A stretch of 64,000 bases of DNA, from contig CASDOR010000015.1 of the NCBI GenBank assembly GCA_949282135.1, positions 1 to 64,000 on the forward strand, read 5' to 3'. Made by a program: the position numbers and the translations under genes. Source of the DNA: an uncultured Christensenella sp. (GTDB lineage Bacteria > Bacillota > Clostridia > Christensenellales > UBA1242). This document shows, piece by piece, positions 44,465-53,995 of this stretch (position 1 is its first letter; each line of letters starts with the position of its first letter). The notes under the pieces are model-generated. The model saw only the letters and a list, made by a program, of their open reading frames with translations, did no database searches and was not told the origin of the DNA.

Positions 44465-45244
44465 TTAAGCACAACTCACTTGCCTGCCTGTATTATCAAT
44501 TGTGTAGTTTTCCTTTAAAAGTAAATCACTTACCTTTACAAATTCATACCCTCGAGCTTTTAAAACTCCAATTACGCTCGGCAACGCCTCAACAATATGG
44601 TCTGCGTTGTTGTGACAAAGTATAATTGACCCAGACCCCACTTTCTTTAAAATGTTGTTTGAAATTGTACTTGCACTAATACCCTTCCAATCAAGACTGT
44701 CGACATCCCACTGAATAGTTTGAAGTTTTAACTCCTCAGATATACTTATTACATTATTATTATATGACCCAAAAGGTGCTCTAAATAATGTCACCTCTTT
44801 TTGCGTAATATTTTCAATTTTAGCCTTTGACTGTGAAAGCTCAAGCCTAATTTGACTATCTGACAACTTCACAAAGTCCGGATGTGTATTGCTATGAGTT
44901 CCTATTTCAAAGCCCTCGTCACTAATCTTTTTTGTGAGTGCCTCGTTTTTATCAACCCACATACCGACTAAGAAAAAAGTCGCAGTTATGTCCTCTTCTT
45001 TTAAAATTCTTATTATGTCCTCTGTTTTATCACTCCCCCACGCGGCATCAAAAGTTATTGCAATTTGCTTATTATTATTTTCAGTACAATAAATTGGTAG
45101 TTTCCTTTTTTGTGATAGAAAAACGCTTCCGAGTTTCTCTTCGTCATTTAAAGGTAAAGTTAGCATACATAAGCACAAAAACATAAATGCCATAAATAAA
45201 ATTAAACTAGACTTGATAACAATAAATGTATTACGCCTTTTCAT
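44465..45244 (-). CDS. Polysaccharide deacetylase (NodB/CE4 family)
   Basis: 259 residues with an N-terminal membrane anchor (SLILFMAFMFLCLCMLTLPL), so the domain is outside the membrane. Motif 1 is QIAITFDAAWGSDKT (catalytic Asp; zinc Asp replaced by Ala in the usual TFDDG, as in the TFDAAW subgroup), motif 2 HSNTHPDF with two zinc His, motif 3 RAPFGSYNN, motif 4 DVDSLDW and motif 5 IILCHNN. It removes acetyl groups from peptidoglycan or similar glycans. The TFDAAWG type is common in spore-forming clostridia (PdaB/YlxY-like). Confidence 0.92.
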   Translation of the reverse strand: MKRRNTFIVIKSSLILFMAFMFLCLCMLTLPLNDEEKLGSVFLSQKRKLPIYCTENNNKQIAITFDAAWGSDKTEDIIRILKEEDITATFFLVGMWVDKNEALTKKISDEGFEIGTHSNTHPDFVKLSDSQIRLELSQSKAKIENITQKEVTLFRAPFGSYNNNVISISEELKLQTIQWDVDSLDWKGISASTISNNILKKVGSGSIILCHNNADHIVEALPSVIGVLKARGYEFVKVSDLLLKENYTIDNTGRQVSCA

Positions 45245-45429
45245 ATTACACCCTTTTGAACCTTGTTATTTGGTAGATTTTAGCCCTTTTTGTCAAAAAA
45301 ACAAAAAAACTTCTAATAAATATCTACGAAATTTTAGACGAGTTTATAACTAAAAAGTTTGTCGTAACATAAATAAAAAAAACTACAACTTTAAAAACAT
45401 AATAACTAAAAGACTCTATACGCAAGACT

Positions 45430-45896
45430 AAAACACACAAAAACCCCATCACAAACTGATAGATTTCTATCTTACCCTTTTCTTCCCCTCTCTTTATTTT
45501 TTTAAAACAAAAGTCAAAAAATTTAAAAACCCTTAAAAATATAAAAAAATATCATAATATAAATTAAAAAATTCAAAAAACCTAAAAAAACATAAAAAAT
45601 GCTATCATAAAAGTCAAAAAAATTCAAAAAACTTTTAAGAATCATAAAAATTCTATCATAATAGCTCAAAAACCCATTAAAATCATAAAAAAAACATTAT
45701 AATAGGTCAAAAAACCTAAAAATTCATAAAAAATGCTATCATAATAGTCAAAAAAATTCAAAAAACTTTTAAGAATCATAAAAATCCTATCATAATAGCT
45801 CAAAAACCCATTAAAAACATAAAAATCCTATCATAACAGGTCAAAAAATCCATTAAAATCATAAAAAACCTATCATAAACTGATAGATTTTTGTAT
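45430..45896. repeat. ~50-bp tandem repeat array ending in a terminator-like hairpin
   Basis: Seven or more degenerate copies of a unit built on CATAAAAATGCTATCATAAT and GTCAAAAAA; a ~110-bp higher-order unit (AAATTCAAAAAACTTTTAAG) recurs at about 45620 and 45750. Both ends carry AAACTGATAGATTT. The last (45867-45896, arms CTATCA/TGATAG flanked by A and T runs) could end the SLOG gene transcript. No gene in this 747-bp gap. Confidence 0.8.
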
Positions 45897-45991
45897 TATT
45901 TGTTTTTTTTATTTTTTAAAACAAGTCTTTTAGCTAAAAAGACCAACGCCTACTTAAATAGAAATTAAAAAAGCCTAAAATCACAAACTAT

Positions 45992-46525
45992 TCAATTTGA
46001 TTTAAAAAGTTGTTGGATATTAGGATCTAGAATTATCACCTTAGCGTTTTTCTTGTAGGCATAATTTATTGTGTTCTTAGTGCCACCCCCACCACCTCTA
46101 TAACATGCGACAACCACACTTGACGAGTCCACCATAAACTTATTCCTATCAAGCATGCAACCATCATAATACTCGTTTGATAAAACCACCTTGTCATCAC
46201 AATTTGTAACCAAACTATTATATTTTGCCTTATATTTTTCTCCCCACCTATCACTTTGCGTAAGACAAGGAATAACAGCAATAACCCGAATCAAAAATGC
46301 ATCTTTATCACGCATTTCTTGTAAAACCTCAGCCCCAATCATATCAAAGCCGAGCGCCATACCAACAAGAAAATTTTTTATTCCCTTTTGAACTAATTTT
46401 TTAAAGACCTCTTTTAGGTCCTTTTTAAAACTCACACATAACTCGCTCTCTTCATTATACCCCCAAGGAAGTCCTTTTGGTCTATGCCCAGTTAGGCAAG
46501 CTGTTACCTCTTTATCTAATTCCAT
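45992..46525 (-). CDS. SLOG-family protein (DUF1273/YpsA-like)
   Basis: 177 residues. N-terminus TACLTGHRPKGLPWGYNE and LVGMALGFDMIGAEVL, then IAVIPCLTQSDRWGEKYK and DRNKFMVDSSSVVVACYRGG: the pattern of DUF1273/SLOG Rossmann proteins related to DprA and YpsA. Such proteins are thought to bind nucleotide-derived ligands; in Bacillus YpsA affects cell division. Cytoplasmic. It stands alone between two long AT-rich gaps. Specific role unknown. Confidence 0.85.
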   Translation of the reverse strand: MELDKEVTACLTGHRPKGLPWGYNEESELCVSFKKDLKEVFKKLVQKGIKNFLVGMALGFDMIGAEVLQEMRDKDAFLIRVIAVIPCLTQSDRWGEKYKAKYNSLVTNCDDKVVLSNEYYDGCMLDRNKFMVDSSSVVVACYRGGGGGTKNTINYAYKKNAKVIILDPNIQQLFKSN

Positions 46526-46921
46526 TTTTTATCCTTTTTTGTTTATAATAAGGTTTTTTAGTTCGAAAAATCTAAAATTTTATGCCTTCTTTTCTTTTAT
46601 CTTCTCTCTTTTTTTAAAACCAACAAAACTACTAAGAAAATATAAACTTAACTTCGACCTATTATAGCCTTTTTTCACTAGAAAATCACTTTAAAACTTG
46701 CTCTAGAAAATAAAAACTTATTCGCTTTTTAAACCCATAATCTTAGTTTAAAACAAACCCAACCAATAAGCAAACAAAAAAACCATTTTAAAATTATTAT
46801 GATAATAAAAAGTTTATTTAAGACACTTATAAATATAATTTGTTTTTAAAGCTTTTTCACTAAGCACTATGTAACACAAATGCCATTTTTTGTCAAAGTT
46901 TTCTTTATAAATTACCTAAAA
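46526..46921. other. 396-bp AT-rich gap
   Basis: Between the 993-aa gene and the SLOG gene. No gene, repeat of note or stable hairpin seen; the ribosome binding site of the SLOG gene is weak. Confidence 0.5.
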
Positions 46922-49903
46922 TCATTTACTTAAAATTATTTTTAGCTTTCTTTTTTTGTTTTTAACTAAACTTATATTTAAACTATTGTGACTCGCATCA
47001 AACACATATTCCCCTCGAATTTTAAACCTCTTCATGTTTTTTGGAAGTACTAAAGTTAAATTTCTATCTTTTAAAGAGTATAATTCTAATTTTAAAACTC
47101 GCCTTTTAACATTTACAACCTCTTGAACTTTTAATGCACTATCAACAGAGTAGTTGCTTAATTTTAGCTTACTAAAACCTTCTAGAAATGCCCCATTAAT
47201 GTACAGTTTATTACTTGTACTAGATAAAAACATATTATAAATAAGCCTTATAAATATGTAATTTTGAACAAAACTAAACTCATTTTCATTTGCTTTACCA
47301 ATTCTGCCCAGTCCAAAATTAAATATGTCATCATTTTGAAAAGTTAAATTTGATTTTAAAAAGACCTTTAAAAGAATGTTCATAATTGTGTTTCCGCTTT
47401 TTATGTCACCACACGTTAATAAAAGAAGCACAATTTTAAGCACCTCGCTAGACGAAAAACCTCCAACTGCCGACATAAATACAAATTTTGCACTATTACC
47501 AACAACCATGTCATAATCACTTGTCGTATCAATTTTTCTCACACCAAAATTAAACGGAAAAAGAAAGTCAATCTCGCAATTTGTGCTTTTAGGCGATATT
47601 AGATTTGTTTGATATTCCTTTATAATCCCACCGCTTGAAACCTCAAGACTAGGAATTGCCTGCAACTTTTTGTCTAGAGAGTCATCATAACCTTTATGCA
47701 GTATCTCAAGACATTTTTTATAAATCACAAACACAACCCTCGCACTTGCAAAGTCACTAGCAAGACTATGTGCGAGCTTATTTCCCGTATCACGACATAA
47801 ATTATTTCCTAAAACACCAAAGCTAGACTCATACGTACCTGTTACGCTTTTTGTAAAAAAGTTGTTGTAAAATTCATATACCCCTCTAACAAAATCAAAA
47901 GAAAGACCAAGTATTTCCTCGTCACCAGTTACTTTAAAGTATTCATATATAAGAAGCACAATAAGACTAGCCCCATTTTTATCTAGCACCAAAAGGTCAT
48001 CTGTACCTTTTAATAAATACACCCCATTCTTATCATACAAATTTTTTGATACAATTCTATATTTGTCTGTGTTTTTTACAATGTCTAAAATATATTCTTT
48101 AATAAACCCTGTCTCGTCTTTTTTTGTATAAAGCAAACTTAAAAGCGAATAAACCGCATCAACATAGTTTACTTTATTAAAAGAAAAATTTTTAAACACC
48201 CCATTTTCCTTCCTCAAACTCTTCTCTTCATTATGAGCACCAACATTTTCTTCCCCCAAGCTCTCCTTGTTACCACTTAAACCACCATTTTCATTAGTTA
48301 AACCACCAGTTTTACCATCTAAACAACCATTTTCATTAGAAAAAGTACATTTTTTATCACTTAAATTAGCTTTTTTTTCATTTAAGCTAGGTCTTTCATT
48401 AGCAAAACCACCATTTTCAGCATAAAAACCACAACTTCCTCCGCCTAAACCACCAGTTTTACCATCTAAACCACCAATTCTAGCACAAAAATCACCATTT
48501 GGATTTGATAAACCACCATTTTTCTTGTCTAAACAGCCATTTTTACCATCTAAACCATCATTTTCGCTATCTAAACCACCAATTCCAGCACAAAAATCAC
48601 CGTTTTTATTTGATAAATTACAATTTTTATCACTTAAATTAGCTTTTTGCTCATTTAAACCAGCATTTTCATCAAAAAAGTAGTCATATTTTGTAGCCTT
48701 TATAATAAAAGGCAAAAGATTTAAAAGTGAACAAGAATAATTAAATATGTTTTTTATTAAGTTTGTAGGCACTTGCCCCTGCTTAAAAAGGAAGATTTGT
48801 TCTTCTATGCTCCTATCTTGATTTTTCAAAAAAAATTCAACTTGAGTATTCTTAACTTCCTTTTCTTGATTTTCTTTTTGACCTGCTTTAAAATAAGGCA
48901 CACTTAGATTTAAAACCGAGCTAGTAGAGCCCTCTATCTGAAAACCATTTTTATTAGTTACTATTTCTCCGTCAGTTTTAAGACTAAGTACAAGGGCAAC
49001 ATTGCCATCAAAAATCTTAAACTCGTTTCTACCATTATGTTCTATTTTTATATCTTCACGTTCTTCTATCTCAAACCTAAAGCTACATTTTTTGTTTTTA
49101 GAAGTAATCTTAATAAAGAGGTTATTTTGATAAACATAAACCTTTCTAAATATTTCATTTTCATCTAAAGAAGCAAGCGTGTTTATAGACGCGTCTTTAG
49201 TATCTAAAACCCTTCTATAATTTGAGGCAATCCCCATGTCTTGTATCTCAATTTTAAAATTTACATACCTAACATTGTAATCCTTTGTAATATAAGTGTG
49301 ATTACTAAAAGCTTTAACAAACTCCTCTATCTTGCCAAATTCTTTATTTTGATAAAAACTTTCAAGCATCTTAAACTTGCTAGTTTTATCATTTTTTTGC
49401 ATCCCTTTTTCATTTAAACTATTTTCATTTTCTATATTTTTTTCGAAACTTTCACCTAAACTAGCCTTGTTTTCACCTATATTTGTTTCATTACCGTTAC
49501 AAGTATCTTGTTTACTTGTTTTATTATGAGTTAAATTTGTAGCACTACTACTAAATTCTACCTCTCTACTAGTTATATTTATGCTTTCATTTTGCTTTAA
49601 AGTTGCTACTCTTTCACTTGCGTTTGTCTGAGATTCTGCTTCACTTAAAATTGTTTCAATTTGAGTTTTACTTAAGTCCGTTTGAGTTTTTGCTAATTTT
49701 GTTTCACATACTCCTATGCTACTTTGTTCAAAACTCGCTTCACCCTTGGAAGCTACTTTTGATAAATAATATACTTCAATCTCGTCCTTTTTTGCGTAGT
49801 TTGTAGAACAAACTATTAAGTCCTCACTCCCACAAAAAAGTGCGTCATTATGACTTGCACTTGGACTAACAAAAAAAATTTCATTTCCTCTTCGTCTTTT
49901 CAA
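46922..49903 (-). CDS. 993-aa protein with an internal heptapeptide array, possibly alpha/alpha-barrel glycosidase-like
   Basis: Starts with TTG at 49903, 8 bp after an AGAGGT site; no other start fits. Residues ~80-180 are Asn/Ser/Glu-rich low complexity. Residues ~410-570 are about 22 tandem heptapeptides of the type GGLDGKN, encoded by 21-bp repeats at about 48200-48668. The parts before and after look globular: beta-rich before (~190-400), helical after (~575-930: YSLLSLLYTKKDETGFIKEY, VYEFYNNFFTKSVTGTYESS, INGAFLEGFSKLKL). That order is reminiscent of (alpha/alpha)6 glycoside hydrolases, but I see no catalytic motif. The array interrupts what would otherwise be one protein. Function unknown. 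Confidence 0.72.
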   Translation of the reverse strand: MKRRRGNEIFFVSPSASHNDALFCGSEDLIVCSTNYAKKDEIEVYYLSKVASKGEASFEQSSIGVCETKLAKTQTDLSKTQIETILSEAESQTNASERVATLKQNESINITSREVEFSSSATNLTHNKTSKQDTCNGNETNIGENKASLGESFEKNIENENSLNEKGMQKNDKTSKFKMLESFYQNKEFGKIEEFVKAFSNHTYITKDYNVRYVNFKIEIQDMGIASNYRRVLDTKDASINTLASLDENEIFRKVYVYQNNLFIKITSKNKKCSFRFEIEEREDIKIEHNGRNEFKIFDGNVALVLSLKTDGEIVTNKNGFQIEGSTSSVLNLSVPYFKAGQKENQEKEVKNTQVEFFLKNQDRSIEEQIFLFKQGQVPTNLIKNIFNYSCSLLNLLPFIIKATKYDYFFDENAGLNEQKANLSDKNCNLSNKNGDFCAGIGGLDSENDGLDGKNGCLDKKNGGLSNPNGDFCARIGGLDGKTGGLGGGSCGFYAENGGFANERPSLNEKKANLSDKKCTFSNENGCLDGKTGGLTNENGGLSGNKESLGEENVGAHNEEKSLRKENGVFKNFSFNKVNYVDAVYSLLSLLYTKKDETGFIKEYILDIVKNTDKYRIVSKNLYDKNGVYLLKGTDDLLVLDKNGASLIVLLIYEYFKVTGDEEILGLSFDFVRGVYEFYNNFFTKSVTGTYESSFGVLGNNLCRDTGNKLAHSLASDFASARVVFVIYKKCLEILHKGYDDSLDKKLQAIPSLEVSSGGIIKEYQTNLISPKSTNCEIDFLFPFNFGVRKIDTTSDYDMVVGNSAKFVFMSAVGGFSSSEVLKIVLLLLTCGDIKSGNTIMNILLKVFLKSNLTFQNDDIFNFGLGRIGKANENEFSFVQNYIFIRLIYNMFLSSTSNKLYINGAFLEGFSKLKLSNYSVDSALKVQEVVNVKRRVLKLELYSLKDRNLTLVLPKNMKRFKIRGEYVFDASHNSLNISLVKNKKRKLKIILSK
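48200..48668 (-). repeat. 21-bp in-frame repeats (about 22 units) inside the 993-aa gene
   Basis: Each unit encodes seven residues with Leu or Phe at position 3 (GGLDGKN, GCLDKKN, ANLSDKN, GDFCARI). Two longer segments (GDFCAGIGGLD and GDFCARIGGLD; NLSDKN and NLSDKK) recur, showing expansion by slippage or unequal recombination. Confidence 0.88.
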
Positions 49904-50095
49904 AAAATATACCTCTTTTAAGTATATTTTATGTTGAATTCTACTATTTATTTACCAAAATAAAACTATAAAGCTTCAAAACTTTTAACTAAAATAAACT
50001 TCTATTTATGCTTTCCCTTTCCCTCGTCCGTTTTTGCTACACCTATCCTTTAAAAAATAACAACTTAAAAAAACATTCACCCTAATTGCCATTTT

Positions 50096-50330
50096 AAAAG
50101 ACAAATCAAAAGTTGTCTTTTTTAAATGATACACCCATCATTATTGCTTAAAAATAGACAAACTTTTAAACCTATTCCTTATCTATTTTGCTATAAAGCA
50201 TTACAAAAGTTGTCTTTTATAATGCAAGCTACTAATAAATTCACCACATTTTCCGTTTAAAAAAAACAAATCAAAAGTTGTCTTTTTTAAATGATACACC
50301 CATCATTATCACCTAAAAAAACTCCTAAAT
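50096..50330. repeat. 44-bp direct repeat with three CAAAAGTTGTCTTTT sites
   Basis: An identical 44-base segment is found at 50101-50144 and 50266-50309. Each holds CAAAAGTTGTCTTTT and a third copy of that sequence lies at about 50204. With the flank, AAAAGACAA/TTGTCTTTT forms a short hairpin. It lies between the 993-aa gene and the HTH gene; multiple operator sites are possible. Confidence 0.75.
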
Positions 50331-50361
50331 TAATTTCTTAACTATTTTGCTATAGAGTATT

Positions 50362-50673
50362 TCATAACGCAAGCCGTTCAAAAAAATAGTGTTTTTTATC
50401 TTCGTCAAGTTTTACTTCGCTAAAAACTTTTCTCAAAAACACTTTATCATTTTCACTTAAAAAAAGACTTTCAAGTGCAACCGTTTTCTTGAGTCCTACC
50501 CCACCATTTTTACCCATACGAGTAAAAGTAGGAATCCCGGCACTCTCTAGTTCGTCAAGATACCTATAAACACTTCTTGTAGAAATCTCAAACTTATCTG
50601 CCAAAACTCTTGCTGGCACAATGTCATATCTTCCAAGTTCAAGTAAAATTGCAAACGTTAAATATTTCTTCAT
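50362..50673 (-). CDS. Small HTH transcriptional regulator (YafY/HTH_11-like)
   Basis: 103 residues. A winged helix-turn-helix of the DeoR/YafY kind: YDIVPARVLADKFEISTRSV, YRYLDELESAGIPTFTR and NGGVGLKKTVALE. YafY-type regulators usually continue with a WYL ligand domain; here the protein ends after ~30 more residues, so it is either a natural short form or truncated. It reads toward the 993-aa gene, and the repeated CAAAAGTTGTCTTTT boxes in between could be its targets. Confidence 0.8.
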   Translation of the reverse strand: MKKYLTFAILLELGRYDIVPARVLADKFEISTRSVYRYLDELESAGIPTFTRMGKNGGVGLKKTVALESLFLSENDKVFLRKVFSEVKLDEDKKHYFFERLAL

Positions 50674-51234
50674 CCTCTTCCCACACTCTCCTAGCTTGAA
50701 ATTTTTTCTTTAGTAGACTTTTTTACCTAAAACTCAAATTTTAGTAAAAACGAAACTTTTGATTTGTTTAATAAAGGTCTCAGGTAAATCACTTTTACAA
50801 AATAAGTTTATCTAGCCACCTTTTGTATTTAATTATAAAACTACTCAATTTTTCTCCTCTCCTATTTAATAAAATATTTGTTTTATCGAACATTTGTTCT
50901 ATAAAAGTTTTTTAAAAAAAGGGAAAACACCCCTCTTTTGTTTATTTTATTATATCACCCTAAAAAAAAGAATGTCAATTAATTTTATTATTAATATAAA
51001 AAAACTTTTTTTAGCTTGCTTATTTTATTATTGTTAACTTTGTAAAAACTTTCTTTTGTTTGTTTTTAATTATATTCCTAAACATTTTCCTTCTTTTTAC
51101 TTATTTTTTTGCTCGCACTAACAAGCAAAAACTCATACAAATAACAATATAAAAGTTGGTCTCCCTCTTTTTAAATGCTCAACGAATACGTGTGATAAAG
51201 GCCGCTAGACTATAATTGTAGAGTCATAGACGTG

Positions 51235-51455
51235 TAGATAAAACTGGTAGACCCGTAGTGCCGATAGACTCGTAGTACCAATAGACTCGTAGTGCCGATA
51301 GACTCGTAGTGCCGATAGACTCGTAATGTCGGTAGACTTGTGTAGAATTAGTAGTTATGTGTTGAGTCGGTAGACTCGTAGTTGAGTCGGTAGATTTGTG
51401 TAGTATTAGTAGTTATGTTTTGAGTCGGTAGACTTGTAGTGTCGGTAGTCTCTTT
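51235..51455. repeat. 17-bp tandem repeat (GATAGACTCGTAGTGCC)
   Basis: Units start at 51263, 51280, 51297 and 51314, exactly 17 bp apart, with degenerate copies up to 51450 that merge into a ~65-bp higher-order unit (GTGTAGAATTAGTAGTTATG near 51332 and again near 51398). No unique spacers, so not a CRISPR. The gap 50674-51234 shows only AT-rich sequence. Confidence 0.85.
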
Positions 51456-51618
51456 TCAAAAAATAAAATGGCTTTATGCTTGCGTTAAAACTTTAATTGC
51501 ATTAGAACAGAAAACACCGTGTGAAGACCAAAGAGTTGTAAACAATTATGAAGAAATAATGGAAGACATTTTTTGTTATATTGAAAAAGTTGAAAACGAG
51601 GAAAAATATTTATTTTAG
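51439..51618 (+). pseudogene. Possible remnant or small gene (up to 59 codons)
   Basis: A frame on the plus strand from a GTG at 51439 reads through WLYACVKTLIALEQKTPCED and EEIMEDIFCYIEKVENEEKY to a TAG. The composition is protein-like, unlike the AT-rich gap around it, but there is no ribosome binding site and the start lies in the 17-bp repeat. It may be the surviving 3' end of a gene cut by the repeat array. Confidence 0.35.
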
Positions 51619-51655
51619 TTTGTTCCTCTTGACATTTATGGGGCTTAATAATTAA

Positions 51656-51685
51656 AAAAGGAGTAGTCGTTATTGACTACTCCTT
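51656..51685 (-). terminator. Terminator of the SHOCT gene pair
   Basis: Perfect 12-bp stem AAAGGAGTAGTC/GACTACTCCTTT with a 6-base loop; on the minus strand it is followed by TTTTTTAATT. Confidence 0.88.
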
Positions 51686-51818
51686 TGGGTTATAGTTCGT
51701 ATGTGTTTTGTTAAAACTGACACACTGCGTTATACAGTTTGACAATCCGTTTAACTTTGAAAGTAATTCAAAAAGATTTTCGCCGTTATCAGCTTTTATT
51801 TGACCACTCTTTTGAATT

Positions 51819-52208
51819 TTACATTTTACTTAAAATGTTTTTCTTTTCTTTTTCATATTCTTCTTTTGATATAACGCCTCTATTTTGCAAGTCGTTCAAA
51901 TATGTTAATTGTTCTGTCGTGCTTTGTTTTGGGCTTTCATTTTCTAAGTGACTATTTATTTTTTCTAACTCACAAACTTTCAAAATATGAACTATCAAAA
52001 ATGAAATAAAGGTGCTAAAACTAAGTAAAACAGTGGCTGATGCAATATAAAAATATATTGCATCTTGTTCGTGGTTCACGCTAAGAATAATGCCACCACA
52101 TAACAAAAATACGCTAACAAATAATGTTAACGCAAACAAAATGATAATTGTTGTTTCAACAAACTTTCGTGAAATTATGCGATTGCTAGGTTGCCCATTC
52201 TTACTCAT
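51819..52208 (-). CDS. Two-TM membrane protein with C-terminal SHOCT domain
   Basis: 129 residues: two membrane segments (FVETTIIILFALTLFVSVFL and IYFYIASATVLLSFSTFISF), a short linker, and a SHOCT motif (LTYLNDLQNRGVISKEEYEK). SHOCT is a short oligomerisation domain found at protein ends. Its start overlaps the other SHOCT gene by 4 bp (ATGA), so the two are coupled. Function unknown; a pair of membrane proteins that associate through SHOCT is plausible. Confidence 0.82.
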   Translation of the reverse strand: MSKNGQPSNRIISRKFVETTIIILFALTLFVSVFLLCGGIILSVNHEQDAIYFYIASATVLLSFSTFISFLIVHILKVCELEKINSHLENESPKQSTTEQLTYLNDLQNRGVISKEEYEKEKKNILSKM

Positions 52209-52408
52209 TTTTTACCTCCGCGACTTAAAATTTCTGTTTTTTTCTCATTGTATTCTTGTTCAGTTATTAAGCCCTTTTCTCTAAGTTCGTTTAATTCTGC
52301 AAGCGGGTTTTCGCCTTTTGATGATTTCTTTGTCCACACCTTTGCTGCAATTAAAACGATTGCTGTGACCAAAACTGCCACACCGAACGCGAAAAATGCG
52401 TATATCAT
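52205..52408 (-). CDS. One-TM SHOCT-domain protein
   Basis: 67 residues: one membrane segment (FFAFGVAVLVTAIVLIAAKV), then PLAELNELREKGLITEQEYN, the SHOCT pattern. Strong AGGAGG site. First gene of a two-gene unit with the 129-aa SHOCT protein, 113 bp from the end of the protease gene. Confidence 0.82.
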   Translation of the reverse strand: MIYAFFAFGVAVLVTAIVLIAAKVWTKKSSKGENPLAELNELREKGLITEQEYNEKKTEILSRGGKK

Positions 52409-52521
52409 TTTTACCTCCTATTTCCATTAAAACTTAAAAAAATATATTAGTCCAATTGGAGTGCACCCCAAAACTAGCTTAGTATTTTGTAAGACCTTTT
52501 GTGTCCATATTTTTAATTAGA

Positions 52522-53940
52522 TTATGCGTTATCCTTTGAAACAACAATATCACTTTCTTGTATGGTGTAAGCATCAAGTTGTTCTAAACTTTCTTCCTCT
52601 CCTCTTTCAACAACAAACGCAACACTATCACCTACTCTTAATCTCACCGCAAATTCGTTTAAGTCGTACGAAAGTTTAAAATCAACTTGCCACGAACTTC
52701 CGTCTAAACGCGTCACCACCGCGCCAACTATTTTATCTTGAACTTTTACACCCATTTTATCTGCCACACTACCGCTTGTAACCTCTGTTACCTCAGCATC
52801 AACCGACAGTGTAGTAATCCCTGTAGTCTCGTCATAGTCACTGCTTGAATTAGTTGTTCTATCTAGCATCACACCAAATACAACTTTCCTAACGCCAACA
52901 CTTTCTCCGTTTCCGCTCTCATAACTTTCAATTATATTTTTGCTAACCGCCTCGGCTAAGTTTGAATAAATTGCATTCCCCAGACCTTCGTAGCCTACTG
53001 CCATGTATTTTGCGTTTGCAATTCCAACGAGTTCTCCTGACATGTTGAAAACACCACCGCCGCTGTTACCTTTGTTAATTGATGCATCAAGCCTAAACCC
53101 TATTGTTACTCTTGTCTCACCTGCGACATTTACGGTAGTAATTTCATTTACTTTACTTATAACTCCCTGCGTTATTGAAAGCAAATTGCCCTTTGCATTT
53201 CCAATAGCAACCACTTCTTCACCAAGATGAATTTCACTCGAATCTCCAAAGGTCGCAGGAATTATGTCTCTGTTTTCTATCTTTTCAAATTCTTCACCAC
53301 TCACCTTTAACACTGCAAGGTCATACTCGGCACTGCCACCAATGTAACTAGCTTTAAAACCGTCATTATAAAGGTTTTGCGTCTTATCCTCGTCCACTGT
53401 CAAGTTTTCATATCCATATGTATAACAATAAATTTCATTCCCAATTTCATAAACATAATTGTTATTTACTACTTTTTGAGTCACAACAACGTGATAATTG
53501 GTCAGAATATAAGCATAATTCTCTTCTTTATTTAACTCAATAACTACACCACTTCCGCAAGAAAAATAGCCAACTTGGTCTGTCGGAATAAAGATTGATA
53601 CAACAGAGTTAATACATTTATTAGCCACTTCCTCTACAGTCGTGTCAGACGAAGCTAAGAAGTAATCTTTTAGAAACTCCTCATACCCTTCCTTGGTATT
53701 TTCATATAAACCAAATTCTACAGCCTTTTCAAAAAGACTTTCAGCAGTAAGCTCTCCATCTTCACCATCCACCCCATTACTGCCCTCTAAACTTTCAAGC
53801 CACTCCTCTTCAGTACCAATAAAGCCATGTTCAACTGCAATATCATATGCACTTTTACCTGGTGCGTCAGTACAAGCAAATAGAAATCCCCCACAAAGAC
53901 ATATAATTAAACTCATTATAATTGCTTTAAATTTTTTCAT
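52522..53940 (-). CDS. HtrA/DegP-like trypsin-fold serine protease, lipoprotein
   Basis: 472 residues from the ATG at 53940 (AAGGGA site); the longer frame to 54024 reads back toward a repeat element and is rejected. Lipobox LFAC with Cys23 anchors it outside the membrane. Residues ~30-100 hold two copies of a ~24-residue unit (YDIAVEHGFIGTEEEWLESL) seen in other surface lipoproteins. Protease triad: His in ILTNYHVV, Asp in AEYDLAVLKV, Ser in NKGNSGGGVF. A C-terminal PDZ domain follows (VTSGSVADKMGVKVQDKIVG). It should handle misfolded or surface proteins. Confidence 0.9.
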   Translation of the reverse strand: MKKFKAIIMSLIICLCGGFLFACTDAPGKSAYDIAVEHGFIGTEEEWLESLEGSNGVDGEDGELTAESLFEKAVEFGLYENTKEGYEEFLKDYFLASSDTTVEEVANKCINSVVSIFIPTDQVGYFSCGSGVVIELNKEENYAYILTNYHVVVTQKVVNNNYVYEIGNEIYCYTYGYENLTVDEDKTQNLYNDGFKASYIGGSAEYDLAVLKVSGEEFEKIENRDIIPATFGDSSEIHLGEEVVAIGNAKGNLLSITQGVISKVNEITTVNVAGETRVTIGFRLDASINKGNSGGGVFNMSGELVGIANAKYMAVGYEGLGNAIYSNLAEAVSKNIIESYESGNGESVGVRKVVFGVMLDRTTNSSSDYDETTGITTLSVDAEVTEVTSGSVADKMGVKVQDKIVGAVVTRLDGSSWQVDFKLSYDLNEFAVRLRVGDSVAFVVERGEEESLEQLDAYTIQESDIVVSKDNA

Positions 53941-53995
53941 ATTCCCTTTGTCCTTTTTCTCTTGTTTGTTAGTCACTACTCCTGCTAAACTAGAC

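Noticed and set aside
51263..51330. Short regular repeats (also at 62.0 and 63.5 kb) as a possible CRISPR array
   Set aside because: The repeats abut with no unique spacers, the units are degenerate, and no cas gene is present in the window.
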